Below are positions 47,229-56,432 of a stretch of 64,000 nt of DNA, piece after piece. The notes below the pieces were generated by a model. It did no database searches. It saw only the letters and a list, made by a program, of their open reading frames with translations, and was not told the DNA's origin. Made by a program: the position numbers and the translations under genes. The DNA comes from Mycobacteroides sp. LB1 (GTDB lineage Bacteria; Actinomycetota; Actinomycetes; Mycobacteriales; Mycobacteriaceae): positions 124,001 to 188,000 of the forward strand of contig NZ_JACCFF010000001.1 of the NCBI RefSeq assembly GCF_013449725.1, read 5' to 3'. Within the stretch, counting starts at the first letter, position 1; every line of letters begins with the position of its first letter.

Positions 47229-48770
47229 ATGGGTGCACGGCTGGCGGGGGCGATGGCGGTTGCCATGCTCCTGGCCGGGTGCGCCCCCGGCCCTTCCGCG
47301 GGACCGAATTTCGCGATGGACGAGGGGCGAGGAAATATCGGCCCACCCTCGGCGCCGCCGGTGAGCGGACCCCCATCCATCGACAAACCCAAGGTCGACC
47401 TGTCTTGGCAGGACTGCACCCGGGAGGTGCTCGCCAGTGCCGGCGTGACCACATCGCCGACGTTCACACTCGAATGTGCCGAGTACAAGGCCCCGCTGGA
47501 TCCCATCAATGGCGCACCGGGCAGCGTGACGCTGGGCGCAGTGCGCGCCAAGACCTCGCAGACACCTGCCGATGCGGGGCCGTTGGTCTTCACCACCGGC
47601 TCGGATATCCCGTCCTCGGTACAGCTGGCGACCTGGCTCAACGGTCCCGGCGCCCAGGTGCTCAGACAACGCCCGGTGGTGGCTGTCGACCGCCGCGGCA
47701 TCGGGCGATCCGATCCCATCACCTGCCGCGACACCTGGGATCTGCGGGACATGCGGGACCAGGCCCAGAATCGTGGCGGTGACGACCAGGTCGCGAGCCT
47801 CGGCAAGATCATCGAGACGGCCACCACCAACTGCACCGACACCATCTCCCCCGGTGACTCGGCCTACAACGACGCGCATGCCGCCGAGGACCTGGAGGCG
47901 TTGCGCGCCCAATGGGACGTGCCCAACCTGGCACTCCTTGGCGTTGGCAGCGGCGCCCGAGTGGCCCTGGCGTACACGGGATCTCATCCCAACAAGGTTG
48001 CTCGGCTGATGCTCGACTCACCCGTGGCCGCCGATATCGCCGCCGAGGCCGCCGCCGAACAGCGGCTCAAGGGCGAGCAATCTGCCTTCGATGCGTTCGC
48101 GGCGCAATGCGTCGCCAACAACTGCTCGCTGGGACCCGATCCGGCAGGCGCCGTCGGCGATCTACTGAATCGCGCCCAAAACGGCGGGCTGCCCTGGTCA
48201 CGGGCGACCGTCGTCAGGGCGATCACCACGGCATTGGCGTATCCGGTCGGCGACGGCAACGCCGTCGTGCAGAACCTCGCGAACGCACTCAACGCTGCGC
48301 GCGGTCCTGACCGCGAGGCACTCACCCCGCTGGTGGAGCGGGCCAACGCGCTGCGCGATGCCGATGGACAGTTCGTCAACTCGTGCAGCGACGCGCTCAG
48401 CCGCCCCACTCCCGACCGGGTACGCGAGCTGGTGGTCGCCTGGGGCAAGCAATACCCCCTCTTTGGGCGCACCTCCGCCCTCGAACTCGTGAACTGCCTG
48501 CAGTGGCCCAGCGGATCGAAGTCGAATCCGCCGCAGGACTTGAAGATCAACGTGCTGATCCTCGGCGTGCAACACGATCCGATCGCCGGCAGCGAGGGCG
48601 TCTCGGCCACCGCCGCGGTCATCATCAACGCCAAGGCGGCCAGCAAGCGCGTCATGTGGCAGGGCATCGGCCACGGCGCCATCGTCTACACCGCATGCGC
48701 GCAGCCGCCGGCCCTCGGATATCTAGACAGCGGCAAGCTCCCGGAGACCGACACGTTCTGCCCGGCCTAA
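47229..48770 (+). CDS. Lipoprotein alpha/beta-hydrolase, TAP-like (Rv2672 ortholog)
   Basis: The 513-residue protein begins MGARLAGAMAVAMLLAGCAPG, a lipoprotein signal with the lipidated cysteine at residue 18. An alpha/beta hydrolase domain follows: DRRGIGRSD, the nucleophile elbow LLGVGSGARVAL, and a late TAP-like region with VNCLQWP, LILGVQHDP (Asp) and GIGHGA (His). This matches secreted mycobacterial peptidases or esterases such as Rv2672. ATG 47229 gives the signal peptide; a longer frame is inside the neighbour. It would act at the outer face of the membrane. aftC follows after 46 bases. Confidence 0.92.
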   Translation: MGARLAGAMAVAMLLAGCAPGPSAGPNFAMDEGRGNIGPPSAPPVSGPPSIDKPKVDLSWQDCTREVLASAGVTTSPTFTLECAEYKAPLDPINGAPGSVTLGAVRAKTSQTPADAGPLVFTTGSDIPSSVQLATWLNGPGAQVLRQRPVVAVDRRGIGRSDPITCRDTWDLRDMRDQAQNRGGDDQVASLGKIIETATTNCTDTISPGDSAYNDAHAAEDLEALRAQWDVPNLALLGVGSGARVALAYTGSHPNKVARLMLDSPVAADIAAEAAAEQRLKGEQSAFDAFAAQCVANNCSLGPDPAGAVGDLLNRAQNGGLPWSRATVVRAITTALAYPVGDGNAVVQNLANALNAARGPDREALTPLVERANALRDADGQFVNSCSDALSRPTPDRVRELVVAWGKQYPLFGRTSALELVNCLQWPSGSKSNPPQDLKINVLILGVQHDPIAGSEGVSATAAVIINAKAASKRVMWQGIGHGAIVYTACAQPPALGYLDSGKLPETDTFCPA

Positions 48771-48816
48771 TCGCACTTGCCAGAGCCCTGCGGGGCGCTC
48801 AGGGTACGGTGCCTGC

Positions 48817-50193
48817 GTGGTGTCAGTCGATGCGTTGTTTTCCGGCCTAGTGGCCGGCTTCAAGAACTCTTTGAAACCTCCCACGGCGGCACCGTCGGTA
48901 ACGACCATCGTGCGCTCGGCACTGTGGCCACTCGCCATCATGGCGTTGATCCACCGCAGCTATGTGCTGGGCACCAACGGCTACATCACCGACGACTTCG
49001 GGCCCGTGTACCGGGCCGTTATCGCCTTCAAGCGGCACCTGCCGGTGTACGGCGAGAACTTCGCGTACGTCGACCCGCATTACATCTACCCGCCTGGCGG
49101 GACCCTGCTGCTCGCCCCCTTCGCATACCTGCCGGTGGACGCATCGCGTTACTGGTTCATCACCATCAACACGATCGCGATCGTCATCGCGGCGTACTTC
49201 TTACTGCGGCTGTTCGACTTCACGCTGGCCTCGGTGGCCGCGCCCGCACTCCTGCTGGCCATGTTCTGCACCGAAAGCGTCACTAATACACTGGTTTTCA
49301 CCAATATCAACGGTGTCATGCTGCTGCTGGAGGTGCTGTTCTTCCGCTGGCTGCTGGACGGACGCAAGGGTGCGCAGTGGTGGGCGGGTGTCGCGATCGG
49401 CCTGACACTGGTGATCAAACCGCTCCTGGCTCCCCTACTGTTGCTGCCGCTGCTGAACCGGCAGTGGCGGGTTTTCGCGGCCGCCTTCGGTATCCCCGCC
49501 TTCTTCAACGCGGTGGCGATGTTCGGCCCGCACAAGGTCAGGATCGTGGACGGTTGGGACTATCTCCGGCGCACCCTGAAATATCTGGCGGAAACCCGCG
49601 ACTACTTCAACAGCTCCATCTCCGGCAATGGCCTGTACTACGGATTGCCCGAGCCGCTGATCGCCTTCCTGCGCATCGCGTTCCTGGTGATCGCCTTGGT
49701 GAGCGTGTGGCTGTTGTACAAGTACTACCGGCAGCGAGACCCCAGGTTCTGGGCTCTGACCACCGGTGGCGTGGTGCTGACGGCTTCGTTCCTGCTACTG
49801 GGTCTGGGCCAGGGTTACTACTCGATGGCGCTGTTCCCGTTCGTCATGACGATCGTGCTGCCCAACTCGGTGCTGCGGAACTGGCCGGCCTGGCTTGCGA
49901 TTTACGGGTTCTTCTCCATGGACCGCTGGCTGCTCAACCACTGGCTGACGACCGGACGCGCCCTGGAATACCTGAAGATCACCTACGGCTGGTGCCTGCT
50001 GCTGATCGTCGTGATGATGGTGCTGCTGCTGCGCTACCGGGATGCCAAGGCCGCTGGCACACTGGACCAAGGGCTTGATCCCGTGTGGATGCGCGAGAAG
50101 GCCAAGACCAAGGAGACACCAGCCGATGACGACACCGAGCGACCCGACAGTGAATCTGAGCGACGAGCAGTGGCGGGAGCGACTGACTCCTGA
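48817..50193 (+). CDS. aftC: Arabinofuranosyltransferase AftC (GT87, Rv2673 ortholog)
   Basis: The 458-residue protein is a GT-C enzyme with about 10 membrane segments. The catalytic acidic motif YITDDFGPVYRA is in the first periplasmic loop near residue 60, and YPPGG follows. The gene order with Rv2672 and msrB supports AftC, which adds alpha-1,3 branches in the arabinan of arabinogalactan and lipoarabinomannan using decaprenyl-phosphoryl-arabinose. It starts at GTG 48817 or 48820. The last 68 bases overlap msrB in another frame, coding a charged tail (KETPADDDTERPDSESE). Confidence 0.9.
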   Translation: MVSVDALFSGLVAGFKNSLKPPTAAPSVTTIVRSALWPLAIMALIHRSYVLGTNGYITDDFGPVYRAVIAFKRHLPVYGENFAYVDPHYIYPPGGTLLLAPFAYLPVDASRYWFITINTIAIVIAAYFLLRLFDFTLASVAAPALLLAMFCTESVTNTLVFTNINGVMLLLEVLFFRWLLDGRKGAQWWAGVAIGLTLVIKPLLAPLLLLPLLNRQWRVFAAAFGIPAFFNAVAMFGPHKVRIVDGWDYLRRTLKYLAETRDYFNSSISGNGLYYGLPEPLIAFLRIAFLVIALVSVWLLYKYYRQRDPRFWALTTGGVVLTASFLLLGLGQGYYSMALFPFVMTIVLPNSVLRNWPAWLAIYGFFSMDRWLLNHWLTTGRALEYLKITYGWCLLLIVVMMVLLLRYRDAKAAGTLDQGLDPVWMREKAKTKETPADDDTERPDSESERRAVAGATDS

Positions 50194-50539
50194 GGAGTTC
50201 TCGGTGCTGCGCCGCGCGGGCACCGAGCGACCGTTCGTCGGCGAGTACACCGATACCAAGACCGAGGGCGTGTACGCCTGCCGGGCATGCGGCGCCGAGC
50301 TGTTCCGCAGCACCGAGAAGTTCGAATCCCATTGCGGCTGGCCGTCATTCTTCGACCCGGCCGATTCCGATGCGGTGATCCTCAAGCCCGATAAGTCGCT
50401 GGGCATGCGCCGCGTCGAGGTGGTGTGCGCCAACTGCCACAGCCACCTGGGGCACGTCTTCGAGGGCGAGGGATATCCCACGCCCACCGATCAGCGGTAC
50501 TGCATCAACTCGATCTCGCTGCGGCTGCAGCCGTCCTAA
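50126..50539 (+). CDS. msrB: Peptide methionine (R)-S-oxide reductase MsrB
   Basis: The 137-residue protein repairs methionine-R-sulfoxide. Zinc-binding pairs are CRAC and CANC, the catalytic cysteine is in RYCINS near the C-terminus, and HCGWPSFFDPA and SHLGHVF are family hallmarks. ATG 50126 has AGGAG 10 bases upstream, which puts the start inside the 3' end of aftC (68-base overlap in a different frame). Corresponds to Rv2674 in order. Confidence 0.96.
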   Translation: MTTPSDPTVNLSDEQWRERLTPEEFSVLRRAGTERPFVGEYTDTKTEGVYACRACGAELFRSTEKFESHCGWPSFFDPADSDAVILKPDKSLGMRRVEVVCANCHSHLGHVFEGEGYPTPTDQRYCINSISLRLQPS

Positions 50540-50544
50540 TTCCG

Positions 50545-50603
50545 CGACACGCCGCATTACGGCGGATTCGTATCGCACGTTTCCGCCACGAGACGGCGTG
50601 TCG
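50545..50603. terminator. Nested inverted repeat between convergent msrB and hemQ
   Basis: Outer arms CGACACGCCG (50545-50554) and CGGCGTGTCG (50594-50603) are perfect; inside, GGCGGA (50561-50566) pairs with TCCGCC (50582-50587). It starts 5 bases after the msrB stop and ends 5 bases before the hemQ stop, a good place for a bidirectional terminator. A U-tract is missing, as is common in mycobacteria. Confidence 0.6.
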
Positions 50604-50607
50604 GCGG

Positions 50608-51303
50608 CTACGGCAGGTTGGCGACGAGGTCCTCGACCGATACCCGCGGGCCGGTGAAGAACGGCGTCTCCTCGCGCACATGCAACCGCGCCTCGGTCGC
50701 ACGTAGGTCGCGCATCAGGTCGACGATGCGGTGCAGCTCGGGGGCTTCGAAGGCCAGCAGCCACTCGTAGTCGCCGAGCGCGAACGCGGGCACGGTGTTG
50801 GCGCGCACGTCCTTGTATGCGCGTGCGGCGATCCCGTGATCGGCGAGCATCTTGCGCCGCTCCTCATCGGGCAGCAGATACCAATCGTAGGACCGCACAA
50901 AGGGATACACACAGATGTAGGCGCCCGGATCCTCACCCGCAAGGAACGCCGGGATGTGGCTCTTGTTGAATTCGGCGGGCCGGTGCAGGGCGGCGTTGCT
51001 CCATACAGGAGTGCTGGCCCGGCCCAGTGCGGTGGTGCGCCGGAAGTCGCGGTACAGGGCCTGCAGCTGCTCGATGGATGCGGCGTGCGACCAGATCATG
51101 AAGTCGGCGTCGGCACGCAGACCGGCGACGTCGTAGATGCCGCGAACCACGACACCGTCGTCCTCGTGCCGCTTGATCAGGGTGGCCACCTCATCGGCGA
51201 CACCGTCGCGGTCCTCGCCCAGTCCCCCGTCGCGCACCTGGAACACCGAGAACATCAGGTAACGGACGGTGGAGTTGAGGGTGTCGAAATCGAGGCTAGG
51301 CAT
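50608..51303 (-). CDS. hemQ: Coproheme decarboxylase HemQ (Rv2676c ortholog)
   Basis: The 231-residue chlorite-dismutase-like protein converts coproheme to heme b in the coproporphyrin-dependent pathway of actinobacteria. Family segments: [37 protein letters not shown] with the conserved Tyr, and [13 protein letters not shown]. It overlaps hemY by 8 bases and follows the hemE-hemY gene order on the minus strand, so three consecutive haem enzymes are made together. Cytosolic. Confidence 0.96.
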   Translation of the reverse strand: MPSLDFDTLNSTVRYLMFSVFQVRDGGLGEDRDGVADEVATLIKRHEDDGVVVRGIYDVAGLRADADFMIWSHAASIEQLQALYRDFRRTTALGRASTPVWSNAALHRPAEFNKSHIPAFLAGEDPGAYICVYPFVRSYDWYLLPDEERRKMLADHGIAARAYKDVRANTVPAFALGDYEWLLAFEAPELHRIVDLMRDLRATEARLHVREETPFFTGPRVSVEDLVANLP

Positions 51304-52684
51304 GTCCCCATCGTGCCACGATCACCTGTGCCGCTTGAGAGGCGGAGGCCACACAGGCCGGCACCCCGATGCCGTCCAGGTAGGAGCCCGCCACCGCGAT
51401 TCCCGGAGGCAGCCCGGCACGGATGGCATCCACCACATCGGCGTGGCCGGGCCCGTACTGCGGCATGGCGTCGATCCAGCGGGCCAGCGCCAAATCGATG
51501 GGAGCGACCGTGGCACCGAGCACCGTTTCCAGGTCGGCGACGGCCCAGTGCCGCAGCTGCTCGTCGCTGGTCGCCCGAGCCACGGTGTCGCCGAAGCGTC
51601 CATAGGACAACCGCACCACCTGGGTGCCCCGTCCACGCAATCCCCACTTGCTGGTCGAGAACGTTATGGCCTTGGTATGCAACGCTTCTCCCGATGCAAC
51701 GAGCACACCGGAATTGGCGGGAATCGGGGCGTCGTCGGGCAAGGTCATGGCCACCACCACCGAGGAGGCCACCGGGATGCGTCGCGCCGCCACCGCTGAT
51801 TCCGGTGCCACCGCGTCGAGAATGCGCGCCGCGCGGGGTGCGGGGACAGCGACGATGACGGCATCAAAGTGATCGGCCGTGATGTCCGCTTGATTCTCGC
51901 CGGTGAGCACCCATCCGTCGCCCTCACGTGCGATACCGGTGACCGCGAGCTGCCGGTGATCGGCACGGGCGCGGCACCAGAGCTCCTCCAGCAGCACCGT
52001 ATAGCCACCGTCGATGGCACCGAAGATGCCGGTGGCCGAGATCGGAGGCAACGCCTGGCGGGCCGCGACGAGCAGACTGCCCGCCCCCTCGTCGAGTGCG
52101 CGGGCGATACCGGGTGCCGCCGTGCGCAGACCCGTCGTTGCCGCCGAACCCGCGTACACGCCTCCGAGCAGCGGATCGACCAGCCGAGCCACCACCTGCG
52201 GACCGAACCGAAGTGACACCAGGTCGGCGACGGTTGGTTCGGCACCGACGGTCCACTGCATACCGCGCTGGGGCTCGCTGTCGATGCGCGCCACGGTGTC
52301 GTCGTCGACCAACCCGACTACTGAGGACCCCGAGGCAGGGATTCCGTTGACCGTCCGCGTGGGCAACGGGCGCAGGCGGCCCCCCGCGTACACCAGCGGG
52401 CGCGCCCCCGAGGTCTCGAGTGTGCGGTCCGCCAGCCCGAGCTCGCTCAGTAGATCCACCACCTCGGGGCGCCGGGTGATGAAGGCCTCGGCACCGATAT
52501 CGACCCGATGCTCGCCCAGGGTGATGGTGCGCAGGATTCCACCGAGCTGTTCGGCCGGGTCGTACACGACGACCCGGGCATCGTCACCGACCGCACACCG
52601 CACCCGATACGCCGCCGTCAGCCCCGAAATACCGCCCCCCACAATGGCAATGGAGCGTGGTCCGGCAGACGGCGGCGGTGTCAC
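51296..52684 (-). CDS. hemY: Coproporphyrinogen III oxidase / protoporphyrinogen oxidase-type HemY (Rv2677c ortholog)
   Basis: The 462-residue FAD protein has the dinucleotide motif [15 protein letters not shown] near residue 12, [19 protein letters not shown], and the C-terminal [20 protein letters not shown] motif that closes the FAD site. In actinobacteria this enzyme oxidises coproporphyrinogen III to coproporphyrin III. The start is GTG at 52684; 7 bases separate it from the hemE stop, and a longer frame to 52984 is within hemE. It is expected on the inner membrane face. Confidence 0.93.
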   Translation of the reverse strand: MTPPPSAGPRSIAIVGGGISGLTAAYRVRCAVGDDARVVVYDPAEQLGGILRTITLGEHRVDIGAEAFITRRPEVVDLLSELGLADRTLETSGARPLVYAGGRLRPLPTRTVNGIPASGSSVVGLVDDDTVARIDSEPQRGMQWTVGAEPTVADLVSLRFGPQVVARLVDPLLGGVYAGSAATTGLRTAAPGIARALDEGAGSLLVAARQALPPISATGIFGAIDGGYTVLLEELWCRARADHRQLAVTGIAREGDGWVLTGENQADITADHFDAVIVAVPAPRAARILDAVAPESAVAARRIPVASSVVVAMTLPDDAPIPANSGVLVASGEALHTKAITFSTSKWGLRGRGTQVVRLSYGRFGDTVARATSDEQLRHWAVADLETVLGATVAPIDLALARWIDAMPQYGPGHADVVDAIRAGLPPGIAVAGSYLDGIGVPACVASASQAAQVIVARWGHA

Positions 52685-52691
52685 CTCGGCG

Positions 52692-53786
52692 TCACAAGGA
52701 GTGCACCAACGCCACCGCATCGGTGAGCACAGCCGGATCGGTATCCGGCAGCACCCCATGCCCCAGATTGAAGATATGCCCGGCCGCGCCGGCAGCCACG
52801 GCCTGACGCCCCTCGGCCACGATTCGGCGCACCTCACTCTCCACCACCGGCCAGCCTGCGAACAGCACGGCCGGATCGAGGTTGCCCTGCAAGGCTTTTC
52901 CGGAGCCGATCCGACGCGCGGCGACATCCAGCGGGGTACGCCAATCCACGCCGACCACCGTGGCCCCGGCCTCGCCCATCGCACCCAGCAGCTCGGCGGT
53001 ACCCACCCCGAAGTGCGTCATGGGCACGCCAACGCCCGCAAATTCATCGAAAATTCTTGTGCTATGCGGCAATACAGCGGAGCGGTAGTCGGCCAGGGAC
53101 AGTGCGCCCGCCCAGGAGTCGAATAACTGCAGTGCATCCACGCCGGCGTCGAGCTGGGCGCGCAGGAAAGCGATGGTGATATCGGTCAGCGCCGTCATCA
53201 GCGCGTGCCAGGTCTGCGGATCGCCCTGCAGCAGAGCCTTGGTGCGCTGATGGTTGCGACTCGGACCGCCCTCGACGAGGTAGGAGGCCAGCGTGAAGGG
53301 GGCGCCCGCGAAACCGATCAGCGGGGTCGCGCCCAGCTCGGCGACCAGCAGTCGCACCGCATCGCCGACGGCATCGACCTGACCGGGTTCCAGGCGAGGC
53401 AGCGCCGCCACGTCGGCGGTGGTGCGCACCGGGTTGGCGATCACGGGTCCGACATCGGGAACGATGTCCAAGTCGATCCCGGCGGCCTTGAGCGGAACCA
53501 CGATGTCGGAGAAGAGAATGGCGGCATCTACATGGTGCCGACGGATCGGCTGCAGGGTGATCTCGCAAACCAACTCAGGATTGAAACAGGCGTCCAGCAT
53601 CGCGTGATCGGCCCGTACCGCGCGATACTCGGGCAGCGAACGTCCGGCCTGCCGCATGAACCACACCGGAGGGTGGCTGGGGGCCTTCCCCGAGGCAGCC
53701 GCCAGGTAGGGAGAAAATGGCAGGTCACGTCGTATTTTCGAAGGGGTTCGCGGCCCCGTCGCGCGATCTTCGTTCAATCCGGTCAT
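52692..53786 (-). CDS. hemE: Uroporphyrinogen decarboxylase HemE (Rv2678c ortholog)
   Basis: The 364-residue enzyme decarboxylates uroporphyrinogen III to coproporphyrinogen III. Hallmarks: [17 protein letters not shown] near residue 30, [23 protein letters not shown], and [13 protein letters not shown] near the C-terminus. The ATG at 53786 is in the typical place; the longer frame to 53954 overlaps the divergent DUF3000 gene. First gene of the hemE-hemY-hemQ operon. Confidence 0.97.
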   Translation of the reverse strand: MTGLNEDRATGPRTPSKIRRDLPFSPYLAAASGKAPSHPPVWFMRQAGRSLPEYRAVRADHAMLDACFNPELVCEITLQPIRRHHVDAAILFSDIVVPLKAAGIDLDIVPDVGPVIANPVRTTADVAALPRLEPGQVDAVGDAVRLLVAELGATPLIGFAGAPFTLASYLVEGGPSRNHQRTKALLQGDPQTWHALMTALTDITIAFLRAQLDAGVDALQLFDSWAGALSLADYRSAVLPHSTRIFDEFAGVGVPMTHFGVGTAELLGAMGEAGATVVGVDWRTPLDVAARRIGSGKALQGNLDPAVLFAGWPVVESEVRRIVAEGRQAVAAGAAGHIFNLGHGVLPDTDPAVLTDAVALVHSL

Positions 53787-53865
53787 CACGCCCCATGCTG
53801 CCATGGCGACCTCGCACGGCGCGCCTCCGGGAGCATGTCGGCCCGGCGCATTACCGTTCATTGCT

Positions 53866-54447
53866 GTGACGTCTGCCGAACCAGCCCCGTTCCGCGCGGC
53901 GGTCGACGCGATGAACTCCGTGACCGCGCGTCCGGAGATCGAGCTGGGCACCATTCGTCCCCCGCAACGGCTGGCCCCGTTCAGCTACGCACTCGGCGCA
54001 GAGGTCAAGCACCGCGATACCGATAACGTGCCCGAACAATCCGAGGGCGACGCGTTCGGCAGGCTAATTCTGTTGCACGACCCCGAGGGCGACGAGGCAT
54101 GGAACGGCACCATGCGGCTAGTCGCCTACATCCAGGCCGATCTCGATGCTTCCGAGGCCGTCGACCCGTTGCTGCCCGAGGTTGCGTGGAGCTGGCTTGT
54201 GGATGCGTTGTCGACCCGCTCCAGTGACGTGACGGCGCTGGGCGGAACCGTGACCGCAACCACCTCGGTCCGCTACGGCGATATCGCCGGTCCGGGACGT
54301 GCCCACCAGCTGGAGCTGCGGGCATCCTGGACCGCCACCGGCACCGATATCGAAACCCACGTCGAGGCGTTCTGCGAGGTGCTTGAGCATGCGGCAGGCC
54401 TGCCGCCGGTGGGTGTGACGGATCTGGGGACGCGTCATCGCGCCTAG
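53866..54447 (+). CDS. DUF3000 protein (Rv2680 ortholog)
   Basis: The 193-residue protein has [51 protein letters not shown] and a C-terminal [14 protein letters not shown], typical of the actinobacterial DUF3000 family. No known activity. The start is GTG at 53866, divergent from hemE with 79 bases between; upstream frames are rejected. It precedes the RNase D gene by 24 bases, as in Mycobacterium tuberculosis, so the two probably form an operon. Confidence 0.92.
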   Translation: MTSAEPAPFRAAVDAMNSVTARPEIELGTIRPPQRLAPFSYALGAEVKHRDTDNVPEQSEGDAFGRLILLHDPEGDEAWNGTMRLVAYIQADLDASEAVDPLLPEVAWSWLVDALSTRSSDVTALGGTVTATTSVRYGDIAGPGRAHQLELRASWTATGTDIETHVEAFCEVLEHAAGLPPVGVTDLGTRHRA

Positions 54448-54471
54448 CACTCGCGCTGCTGACTCAGATAT

Positions 54472-55704
54472 ATGAAAACCGACGATATGGACGCCGACGA
54501 TATGGACGCCGACGCCGAGCTCCCGGAACCGACACCACTACGGCTCCCCGCCGACGGGGTACCGCCGATCACCGCCTCTACGGATGAAATCCGATCGGCC
54601 GCAAAATATTTGGCATCCGGCACCGGCGCCTTTGCCGTCGATGCCGAGCGGGCCTCGGGGTTCCGTTATTCCAACCGTGCCTACCTGATCCAGATTCGCC
54701 GACGCGGCGCGGGAACGGTCCTGCTGGATCCGACGAATGTTCCGGAAGCCCTGGAACCGATTGTCGAGGTACTGGGCAGCGACGAATGGATCTTGCATGC
54801 CGCCGACCAGGATCTGCCGTGCCTGGCCGAATTGGATATGAGACCGCCGTCGCTATACGACACCGAATTGGCCGGGCGTCTTGCAGGATTCGAGAAGGTG
54901 AACCTGGCCGCGATGGTGCACCGGCTGCTAGGCCTGGGCCTGGCCAAGGGACACGGGGCCGCGGACTGGTCCAAACGCCCATTACCGGATGAATGGCTCA
55001 ACTACGCCGCACTCGATGTCGAGGTGCTCATTGAGCTCCGCGAGAAGATCGCCGAAGTGCTTGCCGAACAAGACAAAACCGAATGGGCCCGGCAGGAGTT
55101 CGAGCATCTGGTGCATACCCCGGCCTCGGCGACCCGGCGGGACAACTGGCGCCGCACCTCGGGCCTGCACAAGGTACGCAAGCCCGCACAGCTCGCCGCT
55201 GTACGCGAATTATGGCTCAGCCGTGACGAATTAGCGCGTACACGGGATATCGCCCCCGGACGGATCTTGCCGGATTCGGCGATCGTCGAAGCGGCGCTGG
55301 CCGATCCGAAGACACGCGACGAGCTGATCGCGCTGCCGGTGTTCGGCGGCCCGCGACAGAAACAGCAGGCCAACCGGTGGCTCGCCGCACTGGCAAAGGC
55401 GCGCAGCGGCGCGACTCCTCCACCGGTCAACGAACCAACTACGGGGCCACCGCCGGTATCGCGGTGGTCGCGGCGCAAACCCGAGGCGTACGCGCGCCTC
55501 GAAGCGGTGCGGACGGGCCTGACTGCGCTCTCCGAGCAGATCTCGGTGCCCGTGGAGAACATCGTCACCCCCGAGATCGTGCGGCGGATCTGCTGGGACT
55601 GGGACGGAAACGCAGACGTCGAGGAGCTACTGGCCGGTCACGGCGCGCGTCCGTGGCAGCGCGAGCTGACGGCCGCGATCCTTACCGAGGCGTTGGCCGA
55701 CTAA
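54472..55704 (+). CDS. rnd: Ribonuclease D (Rv2681 ortholog)
   Basis: The 410-residue 3'-5' exoribonuclease has the DEDD exonuclease set: AVDAERASGFRYSNRAYLIQI (Asp, Glu), LHAADQDLPCL (Asp), and LNYAALDVEVLIEL with the tyrosine and final Asp. An HRDC domain is at about 225-300. The family matures tRNA and other structured RNA 3' ends. The N-terminus has a short acidic repeat (two MDADD units). Confidence 0.94.
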   Translation: MKTDDMDADDMDADAELPEPTPLRLPADGVPPITASTDEIRSAAKYLASGTGAFAVDAERASGFRYSNRAYLIQIRRRGAGTVLLDPTNVPEALEPIVEVLGSDEWILHAADQDLPCLAELDMRPPSLYDTELAGRLAGFEKVNLAAMVHRLLGLGLAKGHGAADWSKRPLPDEWLNYAALDVEVLIELREKIAEVLAEQDKTEWARQEFEHLVHTPASATRRDNWRRTSGLHKVRKPAQLAAVRELWLSRDELARTRDIAPGRILPDSAIVEAALADPKTRDELIALPVFGGPRQKQQANRWLAALAKARSGATPPPVNEPTTGPPPVSRWSRRKPEAYARLEAVRTGLTALSEQISVPVENIVTPEIVRRICWDWDGNADVEELLAGHGARPWQRELTAAILTEALAD

Positions 55705-55772
55705 CTCGGGCGATCTCACCGCCGGCGAAAACTGAGTTGCACGGTCGCGCGGAACACGCTGTGCTGGTCCCC

Positions 55773-56432
55773 ATGGCGACACTTCAACCCGTCGACGTGC
55801 AGCAGTGGCCACGAGGTGAATGGTTCGCGCACTATCTCGACCGTTGTCCCACCTACTACTCGATGACGGTGGAGCTGGATGTCACCGATCTCCTCGGGGC
55901 GATTCGTGCATCCGGCCGCAAGACATATCCGACTCAGATCTGGGCATTGGCGTCCGTCGTGAACCGTCATCCGGAGTTCCGCATGGCCCTCGACGATCAG
56001 GGAAATCCAGGAATCTGGGATGTCGTGGACCCTGCATTCACGGTGTTCAATCCCGACCGCGAGACCTTCGCGGGGATCAGCGCCAACTACACCAGCGACT
56101 TCGACGCCTTCCACACCGAAGTCATCGACCTTATGGCCGAATATCGTTACTCCTCAACCCTTTTCCCGCAAGGATTGCCCCGGCCCCGGAACGTGTTCGA
56201 CATCTCTAGCATTCCGTGGGCGAGCTTTTCCGGCTTCACGCTCACCATCGCTCCCGGCTGGGAACACCTGGCCCCTATCTTCACCATCGGCAAGTTCCAC
56301 GAGCGGGACGGCCGAACCATCATGCCGCTGGCCCTGCAGATTCACCATGCCGCGGCCGACGGGTACCACAGCGCACGCCTCGTGGAGGAACTGCGCGAAA
56401 TCCTCGCCACTCCGGACTGGGTACGGGGTTAG
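55773..56432 (+). CDS. cat: Type-A chloramphenicol acetyltransferase (CatA)
   Basis: The 219-residue trimeric-type acetyltransferase has the hallmarks of class [35 protein letters not shown]-like [20 protein letters not shown] and the catalytic-histidine motif [14 protein letters not shown] near the C-terminus. It transfers acetyl from acetyl-CoA to chloramphenicol-like alcohols. In M. abscessus a cat beside dxs is part of the WhiB7-controlled intrinsic resistance set, as I recall. Starting ATG 55773; GTG 12 bases earlier is possible. Its stop overlaps the convergent dxs stop by 4 bases. Inserted between rnd and dxs, absent in that place in M. tuberculosis. Confidence 0.9.
   Translation: MATLQPVDVQQWPRGEWFAHYLDRCPTYYSMTVELDVTDLLGAIRASGRKTYPTQIWALASVVNRHPEFRMALDDQGNPGIWDVVDPAFTVFNPDRETFAGISANYTSDFDAFHTEVIDLMAEYRYSSTLFPQGLPRPRNVFDISSIPWASFSGFTLTIAPGWEHLAPIFTIGKFHERDGRTIMPLALQIHHAAADGYHSARLVEELREILATPDWVRG

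Noticed and set aside
52685..52984. N-terminal extension of HemY to 52984
   Set aside because: It runs through hemE in another frame and lies before the conserved FAD motif; GTG at 52684 gives the normal length.
53787..53954. N-terminal extension of HemE to 53954
   Set aside because: It would overlap the divergent DUF3000 start and precede the conserved [17 protein letters not shown] region by too much.
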